Shown here: positions 16,478-24,781 of the stretch, piece by piece
Layout: each line of letters opens with the position of its first letter
Numbering within the stretch: position 1 is the stretch's first letter
Assembly: GCA_044233795.1 (NCBI GenBank)
Contig: JBIIJL010000016.1
Coordinates: 1 to 32,694, forward strand
Length of the DNA: 32,694 nucleotides
Reading direction: 5' to 3'
Origin: JBIIJL01 sp044233795
GTDB lineage: Bacteria; Pseudomonadota; Gammaproteobacteria; Legionellales; Legionellaceae
The notes under the pieces: model-generated
The model's input: the letters and a program-made list of their open reading frames with translations, nothing else
Told to the model about the DNA's origin: nothing
Database searches by the model: none
Made by a program: the position numbers and the translations under genes

Positions 16478-19400
16478 ATGAGCAAACGCAAAGGCGAGCG
16501 CGACATTCGCCGCATCGTTTTGCAACATTATCTCAATATCGGCCGCCTTTGTGTTCGGCATAGTAGAGATTTGCTGAAAAAATGTTGGATGGGGCTTGCG
16601 CTTTTTGTGATTACACTGGCCTTGATTTTTAGTATTTTCCGGGCTCTTACCCCACTTGCAACGCAATATAAAAGTGAAGTTGAGCGTCACTTAACAACAT
16701 TGATTGGACAGCCGGTTAGTATCAACAGCATGGAAACAAGCTGGTATTGGTTTGAGCCAGTCTTGAAGCTGAACCAAGTCACATTGTCTGATGCGCGCGA
16801 CCATGTCTTGAAGTTAGATAAATTATTGGTTGGAATAAATGTAATAAGTTCATTGTGGCACTGGCATATACAGCCTGGGATTCTCTATATCGATGATGTC
16901 CACGTAAGCTTGCATCAAATGGATGATCACTGGCAAGTTGATGGATTATTACAGAATCAGCAAGTCACAACCATAAATGCTGAAGCTTATATCCCGACGC
17001 TGGTTTGGTTGCTGCGCCAGCAAAAAATTGTATTGAAAAACATTTCGGCCTTAGTACATTTTAAAGATGGAACTTTGTTGCCTCTGAGTGCTATCAATTT
17101 GACAGCAGTCAATCACAATGGTCGTTTTCGATTTAGAGGAAATGCAAAGCTTGCGCAAACAACACCTACAACTGTTGATATTCGTGCAGATCTAACCTTA
17201 AATCCTTATGCATTGGAGAAGGCCAGTGGTCATGTGTATCTTTCTGTGAAGGACTTGTTGTTCACCCAATGGCAACGGATGATGCCAAAATTTGAATATC
17301 AATTAGAAGGGGGGAAGGGGGATTTTGAAGTTTGGCTTGATATGGTTAAAGGTAGCATCGCATCTGTACAGAGCAAGATAGATGTTAGACGCGTCGCAAT
17401 CCTAAAAGCTACAAAGCTTGACAGAAAATATATCCAACGGCTCTCTTTAAACATGGCGATTAAGCCTGAGCGCGGTGGTTGGCAAGTGAGTGGTGACAAG
17501 CTTCAGGTAAGATTAGATGGCTTCGAGTGGCCTGAAAATGCGTTTAAAATAAGTTTTGATGCCTCAAAGCAACGTTATGATTGTTTTATCGAAAGCTTGG
17601 TGCTTGAACCATTACTGGCATTAGGTATTGCATGGCCTGAAAAATTGAGCGCAATTTTGGCTTTGCATCCTCATGGACGTTTACAGTCGACCCAATTTGT
17701 TGTTATACAAGGTGAGCTTTCGTCATTCCTGACTAACTTTAGGGAGTTAGGTTTTGAAACCTCACCAAAGGGTTTCGGCGCTAGAAATTTGGCAGGTGTA
17801 TTGAGTTGGAAGCCAGATTCAGGGCGCGTAAAACTCGACTCTGATAATGTGATGATATTATCACGAACTCGTTCAGATGTGCAGTTTTCGAAGATAAATG
17901 CTTCTTTTTCTTGGAGTAACAAAGGACCTTTACTTGATCTTCAGATGGATCATTTTCTGTTGCGTCGGTTCGATGATGAACTGTATGCAACAGGGAGCCT
18001 TGGTGATGTGTTGTCGCCAATAAATCGTAGACTGAGTTTGGATCTAAGACTAAGATCTCACCATGCAGAGCAGTGGTTAGCTTACATTCCTTCAAATCCA
18101 CATCTAAAAGTAAAATTAGAAGACTGGCTTAAAAAAGATATTAAACGCGTAGATCAAGCAGAGGTTCAAGTTAATGTTGAAGGTCGCTTGGCTGATTTTC
18201 CATTTGATAATGGATTAGGAAAATTTAGCGTGATAAGCCATTTGATGGGGACGGATTTATATTTTCATAAAGAATGGCCGTTGTGTGGTGATATCGATGC
18301 TTACTTGCGAGTTGATAAGCGTGAGTTGAGTGCAAATATTTTGCATGCCAATTTGCAAGGTTTAGATGTGCATGAGGTTAATTTACGAGTTCCGGGACTT
18401 GGTCATGACCATGAAACGTTGCTAATTCATGGTAAGGGACAATTCCCTGCTAGAGTTGTCAAAGCATATGTGCTCCACTCACCATTGAAAAAGCAATTAA
18501 CTCAACTTCAAGCATTAACAGTGTCAGGATTGTTGGGCTTGGAGCTGCGTTTAGAAGCCCCCCTTTATCCTGAAAATGATGAGATCTTGGCACGGGGCAC
18601 CGTGTTTTTTGATCATAATCAAGCAACCTTTCGTCACGATTTAAATGATTTAAAAATTTCCAATTTGAGCGGTACGCTTCAGTTTGATGAGCATGGCGTG
18701 ATTGATAGCGAGATAAAAGCTCATTTGTTAGGCAATCCTGTTAACATCCGGATCTTCAAAGAAGAGCATCCTACGCCGATGACTAAAATCAATTTTTATG
18801 GTCATACTACGATGGAATTGCTTCAAAGTAAGCTTAAGCTTAACGGGCTTACTTTTGCAGAAGGGCCGCTTGATTTTGGAGGTGCTCTGACCTTTGCCGA
18901 TGGAAGGAAAACTTCAGATCATCTCAAGCTCAGTTCTTCACTAAAAGAGGTTCAAATTAAGTTACCAAAACCATTTGGCAAAATTGTTGGGGAACGAGCA
19001 TCCCTGAAATTGGATATGGATTTCAATAAACAACAAGGTATAAGGCTTCATATTAATTATGATCAACGCGTGTCAAGCGATTTATGGTTTAAAGAAGTCA
19101 ATGATACATTTGTGCTGGATAAGGGTGAGGTGCGGATAGGCAAAAGTCAAGCAGATGCAACGCATGGGGTGGGCCTAAGGGTTGTTGGGGTGTTAAATGA
19201 GTTCGACCTTCATGAGTGGCAGGGAGTAATGAAACCCGCTGGCTCAGATGATGTTTCCATACTGGAGGCTGTCCAGTCTTTTGATCTAAAAATAGATCAA
19301 TTGAAACTATTTTCTAATACATATCAGAAGGTTGGCATTCAAGGGAATCACTTAGGTGTTGATAATTGGTCATTTCGGGTGACTCAAAAAGATGTGCTTG

Positions 19401-20368
19401 GTGATTTGCGCTATCATCCCAAGGTCCATTCATTGTCTGGACATTTAAATTATCTCTACTTGTCAAAATCGTTACTCACTAACTCCTCTAATACATTAAA
19501 GCCAATTGATATCCCTCAATTAAATTTAAGTATTGATGATTTCAAATATGGAGAAACAGATCTTGGAAAGGTAGCGATAAAAAGTGAGAGTTCAAATACG
19601 CTGTGGCGCCTTGATTATTGCAATGTTACATCAGCAGGATATGAAGCACTTATCAAAGGGGAATGGAGCTTAATATCAGGAACAAATGCCACTAAGCTTC
19701 AGGGTGAAATCAAAATACTTGATTTGGCGAATGCTTTAGAGCGTTTTCATATCACACCAGCAGTTGAAGCTCATAAAGGGTTGATTCAGTTCAATGGGGG
19801 ATGGACTAGCTCATTGACTGATTTTTCTTATGCTTTTGCAAATGGGAAGATGTATGTTCAATTACAAGATGGGCGTATTACACATTTGAGTCCAGAAACA
19901 GAAGAAAAATTAGGTCTTGGAAAATTACTTAGTATTTTAAGTTTACAAACGATTCCACGACGGCTTAAATTGGATTTTAGTGATTTATCAGGTGGTGGCT
20001 ATAGTTTTGATGAGTTTAAAGGCAATTTTACCTTAAAAAAAGGCGTTTTGAACACAGCAGATAGTTATGTAGATGGGCCAGTTGCTTATGCTAGCATGCA
20101 GGGAGATTTGGATGTGGTAAAACAACTATATGATGTGGATTTACATATCTCACCACACATTACGGCAAGCTTGCCCATTGTTGCAACTATTGCAGGTGGC
20201 CCAATCGCGGGGCTTGCTACTTGGGCTGCAAGTAAAATTATCAATCAAGGTATGCAGCAGGTGACGGGTTATACTTATAGTATCACTGGGCCTTGGCGGG
20301 ATCCAAAAGTTGATCAAGTCAGCATCTTCAAAAAGACAATGGTTAGACCACCAGTAAAAGTTCAATAA
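16478..20368 (+). CDS. yhdP: YhdP family AsmA-like protein (TIGR02099)
   Basis: A 1296-residue AsmA-superfamily protein anchored by one N-terminal membrane helix (about residues 37-57, GLALFVITLALIFSIF), with the rest in the periplasm as a long beta-rich groove. E. coli YhdP (1266 residues), with TamB and YdbH, moves phospholipids from the inner to the outer membrane. The C-terminal AsmA/DUF3971-type block is visible near LQDGRITHLSPETEEKLG and GAGGPIAGL-like AGGPIAGLATWAASKI. The ATG at 16478 follows GGAAG at suitable distance; an upstream TTG (16463) is less likely. In many gammaproteobacteria yhdP follows rng (ribonuclease G), but here it follows rarA and precedes an uncharacterised membrane gene and mpl. 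No frame break is seen over the full length. Confidence 0.92.
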   Translation: MSKRKGERDIRRIVLQHYLNIGRLCVRHSRDLLKKCWMGLALFVITLALIFSIFRALTPLATQYKSEVERHLTTLIGQPVSINSMETSWYWFEPVLKLNQVTLSDARDHVLKLDKLLVGINVISSLWHWHIQPGILYIDDVHVSLHQMDDHWQVDGLLQNQQVTTINAEAYIPTLVWLLRQQKIVLKNISALVHFKDGTLLPLSAINLTAVNHNGRFRFRGNAKLAQTTPTTVDIRADLTLNPYALEKASGHVYLSVKDLLFTQWQRMMPKFEYQLEGGKGDFEVWLDMVKGSIASVQSKIDVRRVAILKATKLDRKYIQRLSLNMAIKPERGGWQVSGDKLQVRLDGFEWPENAFKISFDASKQRYDCFIESLVLEPLLALGIAWPEKLSAILALHPHGRLQSTQFVVIQGELSSFLTNFRELGFETSPKGFGARNLAGVLSWKPDSGRVKLDSDNVMILSRTRSDVQFSKINASFSWSNKGPLLDLQMDHFLLRRFDDELYATGSLGDVLSPINRRLSLDLRLRSHHAEQWLAYIPSNPHLKVKLEDWLKKDIKRVDQAEVQVNVEGRLADFPFDNGLGKFSVISHLMGTDLYFHKEWPLCGDIDAYLRVDKRELSANILHANLQGLDVHEVNLRVPGLGHDHETLLIHGKGQFPARVVKAYVLHSPLKKQLTQLQALTVSGLLGLELRLEAPLYPENDEILARGTVFFDHNQATFRHDLNDLKISNLSGTLQFDEHGVIDSEIKAHLLGNPVNIRIFKEEHPTPMTKINFYGHTTMELLQSKLKLNGLTFAEGPLDFGGALTFADGRKTSDHLKLSSSLKEVQIKLPKPFGKIVGERASLKLDMDFNKQQGIRLHINYDQRVSSDLWFKEVNDTFVLDKGEVRIGKSQADATHGVGLRVVGVLNEFDLHEWQGVMKPAGSDDVSILEAVQSFDLKIDQLKLFSNTYQKVGIQGNHLGVDNWSFRVTQKDVLGDLRYHPKVHSLSGHLNYLYLSKSLLTNSSNTLKPIDIPQLNLSIDDFKYGETDLGKVAIKSESSNTLWRLDYCNVTSAGYEALIKGEWSLISGTNATKLQGEIKILDLANALERFHITPAVEAHKGLIQFNGGWTSSLTDFSYAFANGKMYVQLQDGRITHLSPETEEKLGLGKLLSILSLQTIPRRLKLDFSDLSGGGYSFDEFKGNFTLKKGVLNTADSYVDGPVAYASMQGDLDVVKQLYDVDLHISPHITASLPIVATIAGGPIAGLATWAASKIINQGMQQVTGYTYSITGPWRDPKVDQVSIFKKTMVRPPVKVQ

Positions 20369-20401
20369 GAGCGCTATCTATTGCGCAAAAGGGGCATGGT
20401 G

Positions 20402-20932
20402 ATGTGGAGAGAGTTATTTTTGCGATATTGGCGAGTATCTACTTTTAAGGATACACCAGGTAATACACCGTATTCTGTGATGTTGCTAGGATTTATTGCT
20501 CTGCTTTTTTTACTGCTTATCATATTGCAATGGAGGATGGTGGATATTGATAAGTCCTATTCACCAATAGCTGCGGGTTCATTATTGCTTTCTTACGGTG
20601 TCTACACCTACCTTTTGTTGTTTGCCTTTCGTGTCACCGGTCGATTTGTGCAAACACTAAGCTGTCTACTTGCTACGCATGTGATCGTTCATTTATGTGC
20701 ATTTCCGTTGTTGCTGATGATCCCGTGGTTGTTAGATGGTAATTTAACCGGGCTCGCTGCGATCTTGTTGGGTATAATTTATTTGTTTTTCACCTTGATT
20801 TTGACAATCTGGCAGTTTATTGTCACGATACACATCTATAAGTATGCCCTACAGATTGATTATTTGCCTGCTTCATTGGCAAGTATTGGTTTGATTGCAT
20901 GCAATATTCTCATTGTTTCATTATGGCGCTAA
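20402..20932 (+). CDS. Integral membrane protein of unknown function between yhdP and mpl
   Basis: A 176-residue protein with about five hydrophobic segments: VMLLGFIALLFLLLIILQW, AAGSLLLSYGVYTYLLLFAF, LATHVIVHLCAFPLLLMIPW, LAAILLGIIYLFFTLILTIW and LASIGLIACNILIVSLW. A short basic N-terminus with RVSTFKDTPGNTP precedes the first. The layout is vaguely like Yip1-domain proteins, but I would not assign that. The ATG at 20402 is chosen because AAGGGG lies seven bases upstream; 20396 and a TTG at 20381 are in the same frame. Spacing of 33 bases to yhdP and 4 bases to mpl suggests one operon. Confidence 0.85.
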   Translation: MWRELFLRYWRVSTFKDTPGNTPYSVMLLGFIALLFLLLIILQWRMVDIDKSYSPIAAGSLLLSYGVYTYLLLFAFRVTGRFVQTLSCLLATHVIVHLCAFPLLLMIPWLLDGNLTGLAAILLGIIYLFFTLILTIWQFIVTIHIYKYALQIDYLPASLASIGLIACNILIVSLWR

Positions 20933-20936
20933 TCAA

Positions 20937-22316
20937 ATGCATTTACATATTCTTGGTTTGAGTGGGACGTTCATGAGCGCTCTAGCGCTTTTGGCGCGGG
21001 CAGATGGTTATGAAGTGACAGGCTGCGATGCCAATTGTTATCCGCCGGTCAGTGATCTTTTAAAAGCACAAGACATCCATTGGACAGAAGGCTATGAAGA
21101 TACAACACTGGCTCTGAAAGCTGACTTGGTCATTGTTGGGAATGCGATTAAACGTGGTATGCCAGTGATAGAAGCGGTGCTGAATGCACATAAGCCATAT
21201 ACCTCTGGGCCTCAATGGTTGGCTGAAAATATCCTCCCCCGTTATCATGTGATAGCTGATGCGGGAACACATGGTAAAACAACAACGACATCTATGATTG
21301 CTTTTATCTTATCTGAAGCAGGGTTAAAGCCTGGATTTTTAATTGGCGGCGTCTCGAGTGATTTTAATACCAGTGCAAGGCTTGGTGAGGGCAAATGGTT
21401 CGTCATTGAGGCTGATGAATACGACAGTGCTTTTTTTGATAAACGACCGAAATTTATTCATTATCGACCAGATATAGCCATTCTCAATAATTTAGAATTT
21501 GATCATGCAGATATTTATGCAGATCTCCCAGCGATTCAGCAACAGTTTCAATACTTCTTGCGCACGATTCCTCAGCAAGGGCTTGTCATTAAACCACGGG
21601 ATGATGTTGCATTAAATGAGGTCTTGGCGCGGGGCTCTTATAGTCGGGTCGAAGAAACCGCTCTTGCTGGTGATGTAACTTGGCGCGCTGAGCTTCTAGA
21701 TGAGGCGGGACAAGCGTATAAAGTATTTCATAAAGGCATGCTTGTGGCAGAAGTGCATTGGGCGCTTATTGGGCGTTTTAATGTTGAAAATGGATTGGCC
21801 GCGATTGCGGCAAGCCATGCCGCAGGGGTCGATTGTGAGGTTGCTGCGAAAGCATTAGAGAAGTTTACGCCAGTAAAAAGGCGTCTAGAAGTTAAGTCCA
21901 ATCGCCACCAAGTGACCGTGTACGATGATTTTGCCCACCATCCAACAGCGATTGGCAAAACGCTCACAGCACTTAAAGATAGTGGCCGCCATCAGCGGGT
22001 CTTGGTCGTTTTGGAGTTTGCATCCTATACAATGCGAACAGGGGTGCATGCGCAAGAGTTGTCAGCAGCTTTAAGTGTCGCAGATCAAGTTTTCATTCTA
22101 AATCCTTCTGATTTTAATTTATCTGTATTTTCTGAGCACTGGCAAGTTCCCCATCGAATTTTACCCAGTGCAGAAGCAATTGTTGGAGCAGTAGTATCTG
22201 AACTTTGTGCTGGTGATGCAGTGATTGTGATGAGTAACCGTGGGTTTGATGGTATTCATCTAAGATTGGTTGAGGCAATTGATACGCGGTTTGCAGAGAC
22301 GGTCAGTTCGGTTTGA
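20937..22316 (+). CDS. mpl: UDP-N-acetylmuramate:L-Ala-gamma-D-Glu-meso-DAP ligase
   Basis: A 459-residue Mur-family ligase that reattaches the recycled tripeptide L-Ala-D-Glu-mDAP to UDP-MurNAc in peptidoglycan recycling. It begins MHLHILGLSGTFMSALALLA, which contains the nucleotide-binding loop of MurC/Mpl. The ATP P-loop DAGTHGKTTTTSMI is near residue 108, followed by EADEYDSAFFD, NLEFDHADIY, GRFNVENGLAAIAA and the Mpl/MurC signature YDDFAHHPTAI. The length matches E. coli Mpl (457). The ATG at 20937 has no clear ribosome site and depends on the gene 4 bases upstream. The frame extends to 20895 without homology. It is the last gene of the run that begins with ftsK. Confidence 0.95.
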   Translation: MHLHILGLSGTFMSALALLARADGYEVTGCDANCYPPVSDLLKAQDIHWTEGYEDTTLALKADLVIVGNAIKRGMPVIEAVLNAHKPYTSGPQWLAENILPRYHVIADAGTHGKTTTTSMIAFILSEAGLKPGFLIGGVSSDFNTSARLGEGKWFVIEADEYDSAFFDKRPKFIHYRPDIAILNNLEFDHADIYADLPAIQQQFQYFLRTIPQQGLVIKPRDDVALNEVLARGSYSRVEETALAGDVTWRAELLDEAGQAYKVFHKGMLVAEVHWALIGRFNVENGLAAIAASHAAGVDCEVAAKALEKFTPVKRRLEVKSNRHQVTVYDDFAHHPTAIGKTLTALKDSGRHQRVLVVLEFASYTMRTGVHAQELSAALSVADQVFILNPSDFNLSVFSEHWQVPHRILPSAEAIVGAVVSELCAGDAVIVMSNRGFDGIHLRLVEAIDTRFAETVSSV

Positions 22317-22381
22317 GCTGATATACTATGGGTCTTTGCGATGCATGGTGATAGGCGCACTTATAAACACCCCTATGCAAC

Positions 22382-22404
22382 GCCCCTAAAGTTTTTTTAG
22401 GTGC
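22382..22404 (+). terminator. Hairpin after mpl, possible weak terminator
   Basis: GCCCCTAAA (22382-22390), loop GTTTT, and TTTAGGTGC (22396-22404) pair at 8 of 9 positions. It lies 65 bases after the mpl stop. No T-run follows, so termination is uncertain, and its right arm overlaps the outer edge of the left inverted repeat of the IS remnant. Confidence 0.33.
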
Positions 22405-22461
22405 TGTTGACATTTGATCCGCCGGTCGCCGACGTGCCGCGGTTTATCCGGCGTTGTTGCA
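22398..22461 (+). repeat. Left 64-bp inverted repeat of the IS remnant
   Basis: 64 bases that recur inverted at 23130-23193 with 61 identical positions. The inner end GGCGTTGTTGCA resembles the termini of IS903-like elements (GGCTTTGTTGAA...). The outer part is unusually GC-rich for the region and includes GTCGCCGACGTGCCGCGG. Confidence 0.9.
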
Positions 22462-22472
22462 TATATCAAGAG

Positions 22473-23018
22473 CTACTCCAGCCCCCTATCGGGTAATCCC
22501 AGTTTATTCATCTTATTAATAATCCTGCATCGTATAGTGAGGTCTGTATATTGGTTTTCAGGCGTACGGGCACTCATTTCATCGCCAAAAATAGAATTCA
22601 ATCGCCCCATATTGGTTTCTACTAAAGAACGTCGATGATAATTATTTTCCTGTTTCCAAAGGCGTAGTTCTTCTTCTTTATCAGGTGCCGATTTAAGTCG
22701 TGTGATGAGTTCATCACGTGGAATAAGTGCAGGATTTTTCTTAATCTTATTTCGTTGTACTGCTGCGTTATGCTGAGGAGGAAAAACAGGTTTGGCTCCG
22801 CGCCTAAGAGCAGTCTCATAACAATTTTGCTTATCATAAGCCCCATGTCTGTTACAGACAAAGCTACAATATCCAGAGAATCAGCATCTAATGCTATATT
22901 TAATTTTTTCCATACTTGGCAACGGCCTTCACCATGTTTTAATCGTTTCCATTCTCCGAGAAACTAATCCTTTGTTATACTCAGACCAGTTACGAATTCT
23001 ATAGGCTTTTTTAGTCAT
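22473..23018 (-). pseudogene. IS5-family transposase remnant
   Basis: Reading the minus strand from ATG 23018 gives MTKKAYRIRNWSEYNKGLVS, the typical N-terminus of IS903-like transposases, then frame breaks and a stop. A fragment like HGEGRCQVWKKLNIALD follows in another frame. The longest piece begins at GAYDKQNCYETALRRGAKP (DDE-domain core) and runs through PPQHNAAVQRNKIKKNP to NNYHRRSLVETNMGRLNS, containing the Y(2)R(3)E signature with the catalytic Glu, and ends LPDRGLE at the TAG 22475-22473. The second DDE Asp region is retained in part, but the segment between the N-terminus and the core is largely lost. About 180 codons remain of roughly 310. It cannot make an active transposase. Confidence 0.88.
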
Positions 23019-23129
23019 TGGTAAACTCCTGTTCTCAGAAAACCGAAGTTATACCGTTTAGGTTCGTAACGCCATATTTTTTATCTCTTTTTTTTAAATC
23101 CCGCTTCTAAAAGAACAGTTTTTGAAATC

Positions 23130-23193
23130 TGCAACAACGCCGGATAAACCGCGGCACGTCGGCGACCGGAGGATCAAATGTTAACAGCCCCTA
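23130..23193 (-). repeat. Right 64-bp inverted repeat of the IS remnant
   Basis: The inverted partner of 22398-22461. Three mismatches are all in the outer 24 bases; the inner 40 bases are identical. Its centre has CCGGATAAACCGCGG, the complement of the left arm's CCGCGGTTTATCCGG. Confidence 0.9.
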
Positions 23194-23267
23194 GTCTTCT
23201 CAACCTTAATTTGAGCTCAGATTCTTCATATTACTTCGATCTGCTCCCTCTCCTTACATTTAGGTGC

Positions 23268-24632
23268 TTAAGCATTGGTGAGGGGATGGCTTGAATAATG
23301 TTTGATTTGAATTTTAAAACGCCACAGCAATAAGACTATGCTGATGAGTGCGCCTAACACCATACCCCACCATAGCCCTTGCCCACCCATGGATAAACGG
23401 GTTGCAAAAAAATATCCAACTGGAAGAGCGATACCCCAGAAGCTGATGATGGAAATAAACAAGGTGAAGCGAGTGTCTCTCAGTGCTCTTAGGGTCCCAA
23501 AAAGCGAAATACGAATCGCTTCGAATACTTGGAAGAGTGCCCCGACTAAAAGAAATTGCTCTGCATAATGCACAATTTCTGCGTTTTTAGCGAGATGGAT
23601 ATCAAAATCGATAGAAATGAGTTTGGCAGGGTATGCCCAGTAGAAAAAACCAATGACAATCATTAACACCGTTGAAAAGAAGATACCAACATAGGCTGTG
23701 CGTTCCGCTCCGGCTTTATCGCCCGCGCCCAGCAAATGCCCCATTCTGACGGTTATGGCCTGTGCAGTTGAAAAAACAATAGACATCAAAGTGCCTAGAT
23801 ATTGGAGGGCAATTTGGCTTGCTGCCAAAATAACAGGCCCAAATGATCCAAGTATGAGGGTTAAGGCTAGGAAAAACGATACCTCAACACAATACATGAT
23901 GCCCATAGGTGCCCCAACGTGTAATAGCTCAATCAAGAAACAAGGCTTGCTGAGCTTAAATACAGAGCCAAAGTAATGTTGGTACTCTTTGTCAAGCAAG
24001 ACATAAGCGCCCAAAAACACCATTTCAGCCCAGCCGCTCGCGGTGATCCCCCAACCTGCACCAGCAATCCCTAAAGCAGGAAAACCAAATCGCCCGAAGA
24101 TGAACGAGTAACTAAAAAAGATGGTTAATGAGACTGATAAGACCGTAAAGAGCAAAATAAAACGAGCATGCCCGAGTCCTGTCATTACTTCAAGCAAGGC
24201 TATAACAATAACGGTCGGTAAAATTCCCCAGGCAATGGCATGTAGGTAAGCATCTGAAAGCAAGACAATCGCAGGACTTTGACCTAAGACTAAAAAAATC
24301 GGCGACATATTCCAAAAAAGAAGGGTGGTAGGTAATGCAAATAAAAGCGATAACCAAAAGCCATCGCGGACGATTAATAAGATGCCCGCGTCATCTTTTG
24401 CTCCATGCTTATGTGCTATTAAAATGTTAATTGAGCTCAATGTACCAAATAAAATGACAATCACTGTACCATAGAGCCAACCCACAATGGACCCGGCAGC
24501 AAGGCTCTCTGGCCCTAATTGCGCAAGAAAAAGGGTCTCAAAAAACCAAGTCGCTGATTGCACCAATCCTGTGAGTGCGAGTGGAATGGTGAGTATCAAC
24601 AACGGAATAACATTGTCTTTTAATTGTTTCAT
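23268..24632 (-). CDS. MATE family efflux transporter
   Basis: A 454-residue membrane protein with about 12 hydrophobic segments in two related halves, as expected for MATE (NorM-type) multidrug antiporters. Family features include the N-terminal IPLALTGLVQSATWFFETLF, LGPESLAAGS, GAPMGIMYCVEVSFF at the start of the second half, and SQIALQYLGTLMSIVF followed by AQAITVRMGHLLGAGD. These transporters extrude cationic compounds against Na+ or H+; the substrate here is not predictable. The ATG at 24632 has only a weak GAG stretch upstream. It stands alone, divergent from the exported protein gene at 24782 and separated from mpl by the IS remnant. Confidence 0.94.
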   Translation of the reverse strand: MKQLKDNVIPLLILTIPLALTGLVQSATWFFETLFLAQLGPESLAAGSIVGWLYGTVIVILFGTLSSINILIAHKHGAKDDAGILLIVRDGFWLSLLFALPTTLLFWNMSPIFLVLGQSPAIVLLSDAYLHAIAWGILPTVIVIALLEVMTGLGHARFILLFTVLSVSLTIFFSYSFIFGRFGFPALGIAGAGWGITASGWAEMVFLGAYVLLDKEYQHYFGSVFKLSKPCFLIELLHVGAPMGIMYCVEVSFFLALTLILGSFGPVILAASQIALQYLGTLMSIVFSTAQAITVRMGHLLGAGDKAGAERTAYVGIFFSTVLMIVIGFFYWAYPAKLISIDFDIHLAKNAEIVHYAEQFLLVGALFQVFEAIRISLFGTLRALRDTRFTLFISIISFWGIALPVGYFFATRLSMGGQGLWWGMVLGALISIVLLLWRFKIQIKHYSSHPLTNA

Positions 24633-24781
24633 ATATTTACTCAGTGATGAGGTATCTCTTCAATATTGTCTATAGTATAGCCTTGAGAATGGCATATTGT
24701 TTGGGGTTGTTTCAAGGCAAATGATTTGTTAGCCTCGCTAAGAATTAGGCTTTAAATAGGCAGATTTGAAGGAGTAGGGAC

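Larger units (their letters stand above)
22398..23193 (-). mobile_element. Decayed IS5-family (IS903-like) insertion element
   Basis: The 796-base segment between mpl and the MATE gene is bounded by 64-bp inverted repeats and contains a broken transposase on the minus strand. Intact IS903-like elements are about 1.05 kb. If the IS proper starts at the inner GGCGTTGTTGCA ends, it covers about 22450-23143 (694 bases), so roughly a third is missing. No target-site duplication is evident beyond the outer ends: GTTTTTTT versus GTCTTCTC. The remaining bases of the 950-base gap between mpl and the MATE gene hold only the hairpin near 22382 and nothing else I recognise. Confidence 0.85.

Noticed and set aside
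22414..22638. 74-codon open frame on the plus strand inside the IS remnant
   Set aside because: It is the antisense of the transposase remnant and the left inverted repeat; no start signal and no sensible protein pattern.
22755..22967. 70-codon open frame on the plus strand
   Set aside because: It runs opposite to the transposase reading that contains the recognisable DDE and YHRRSLVE regions.
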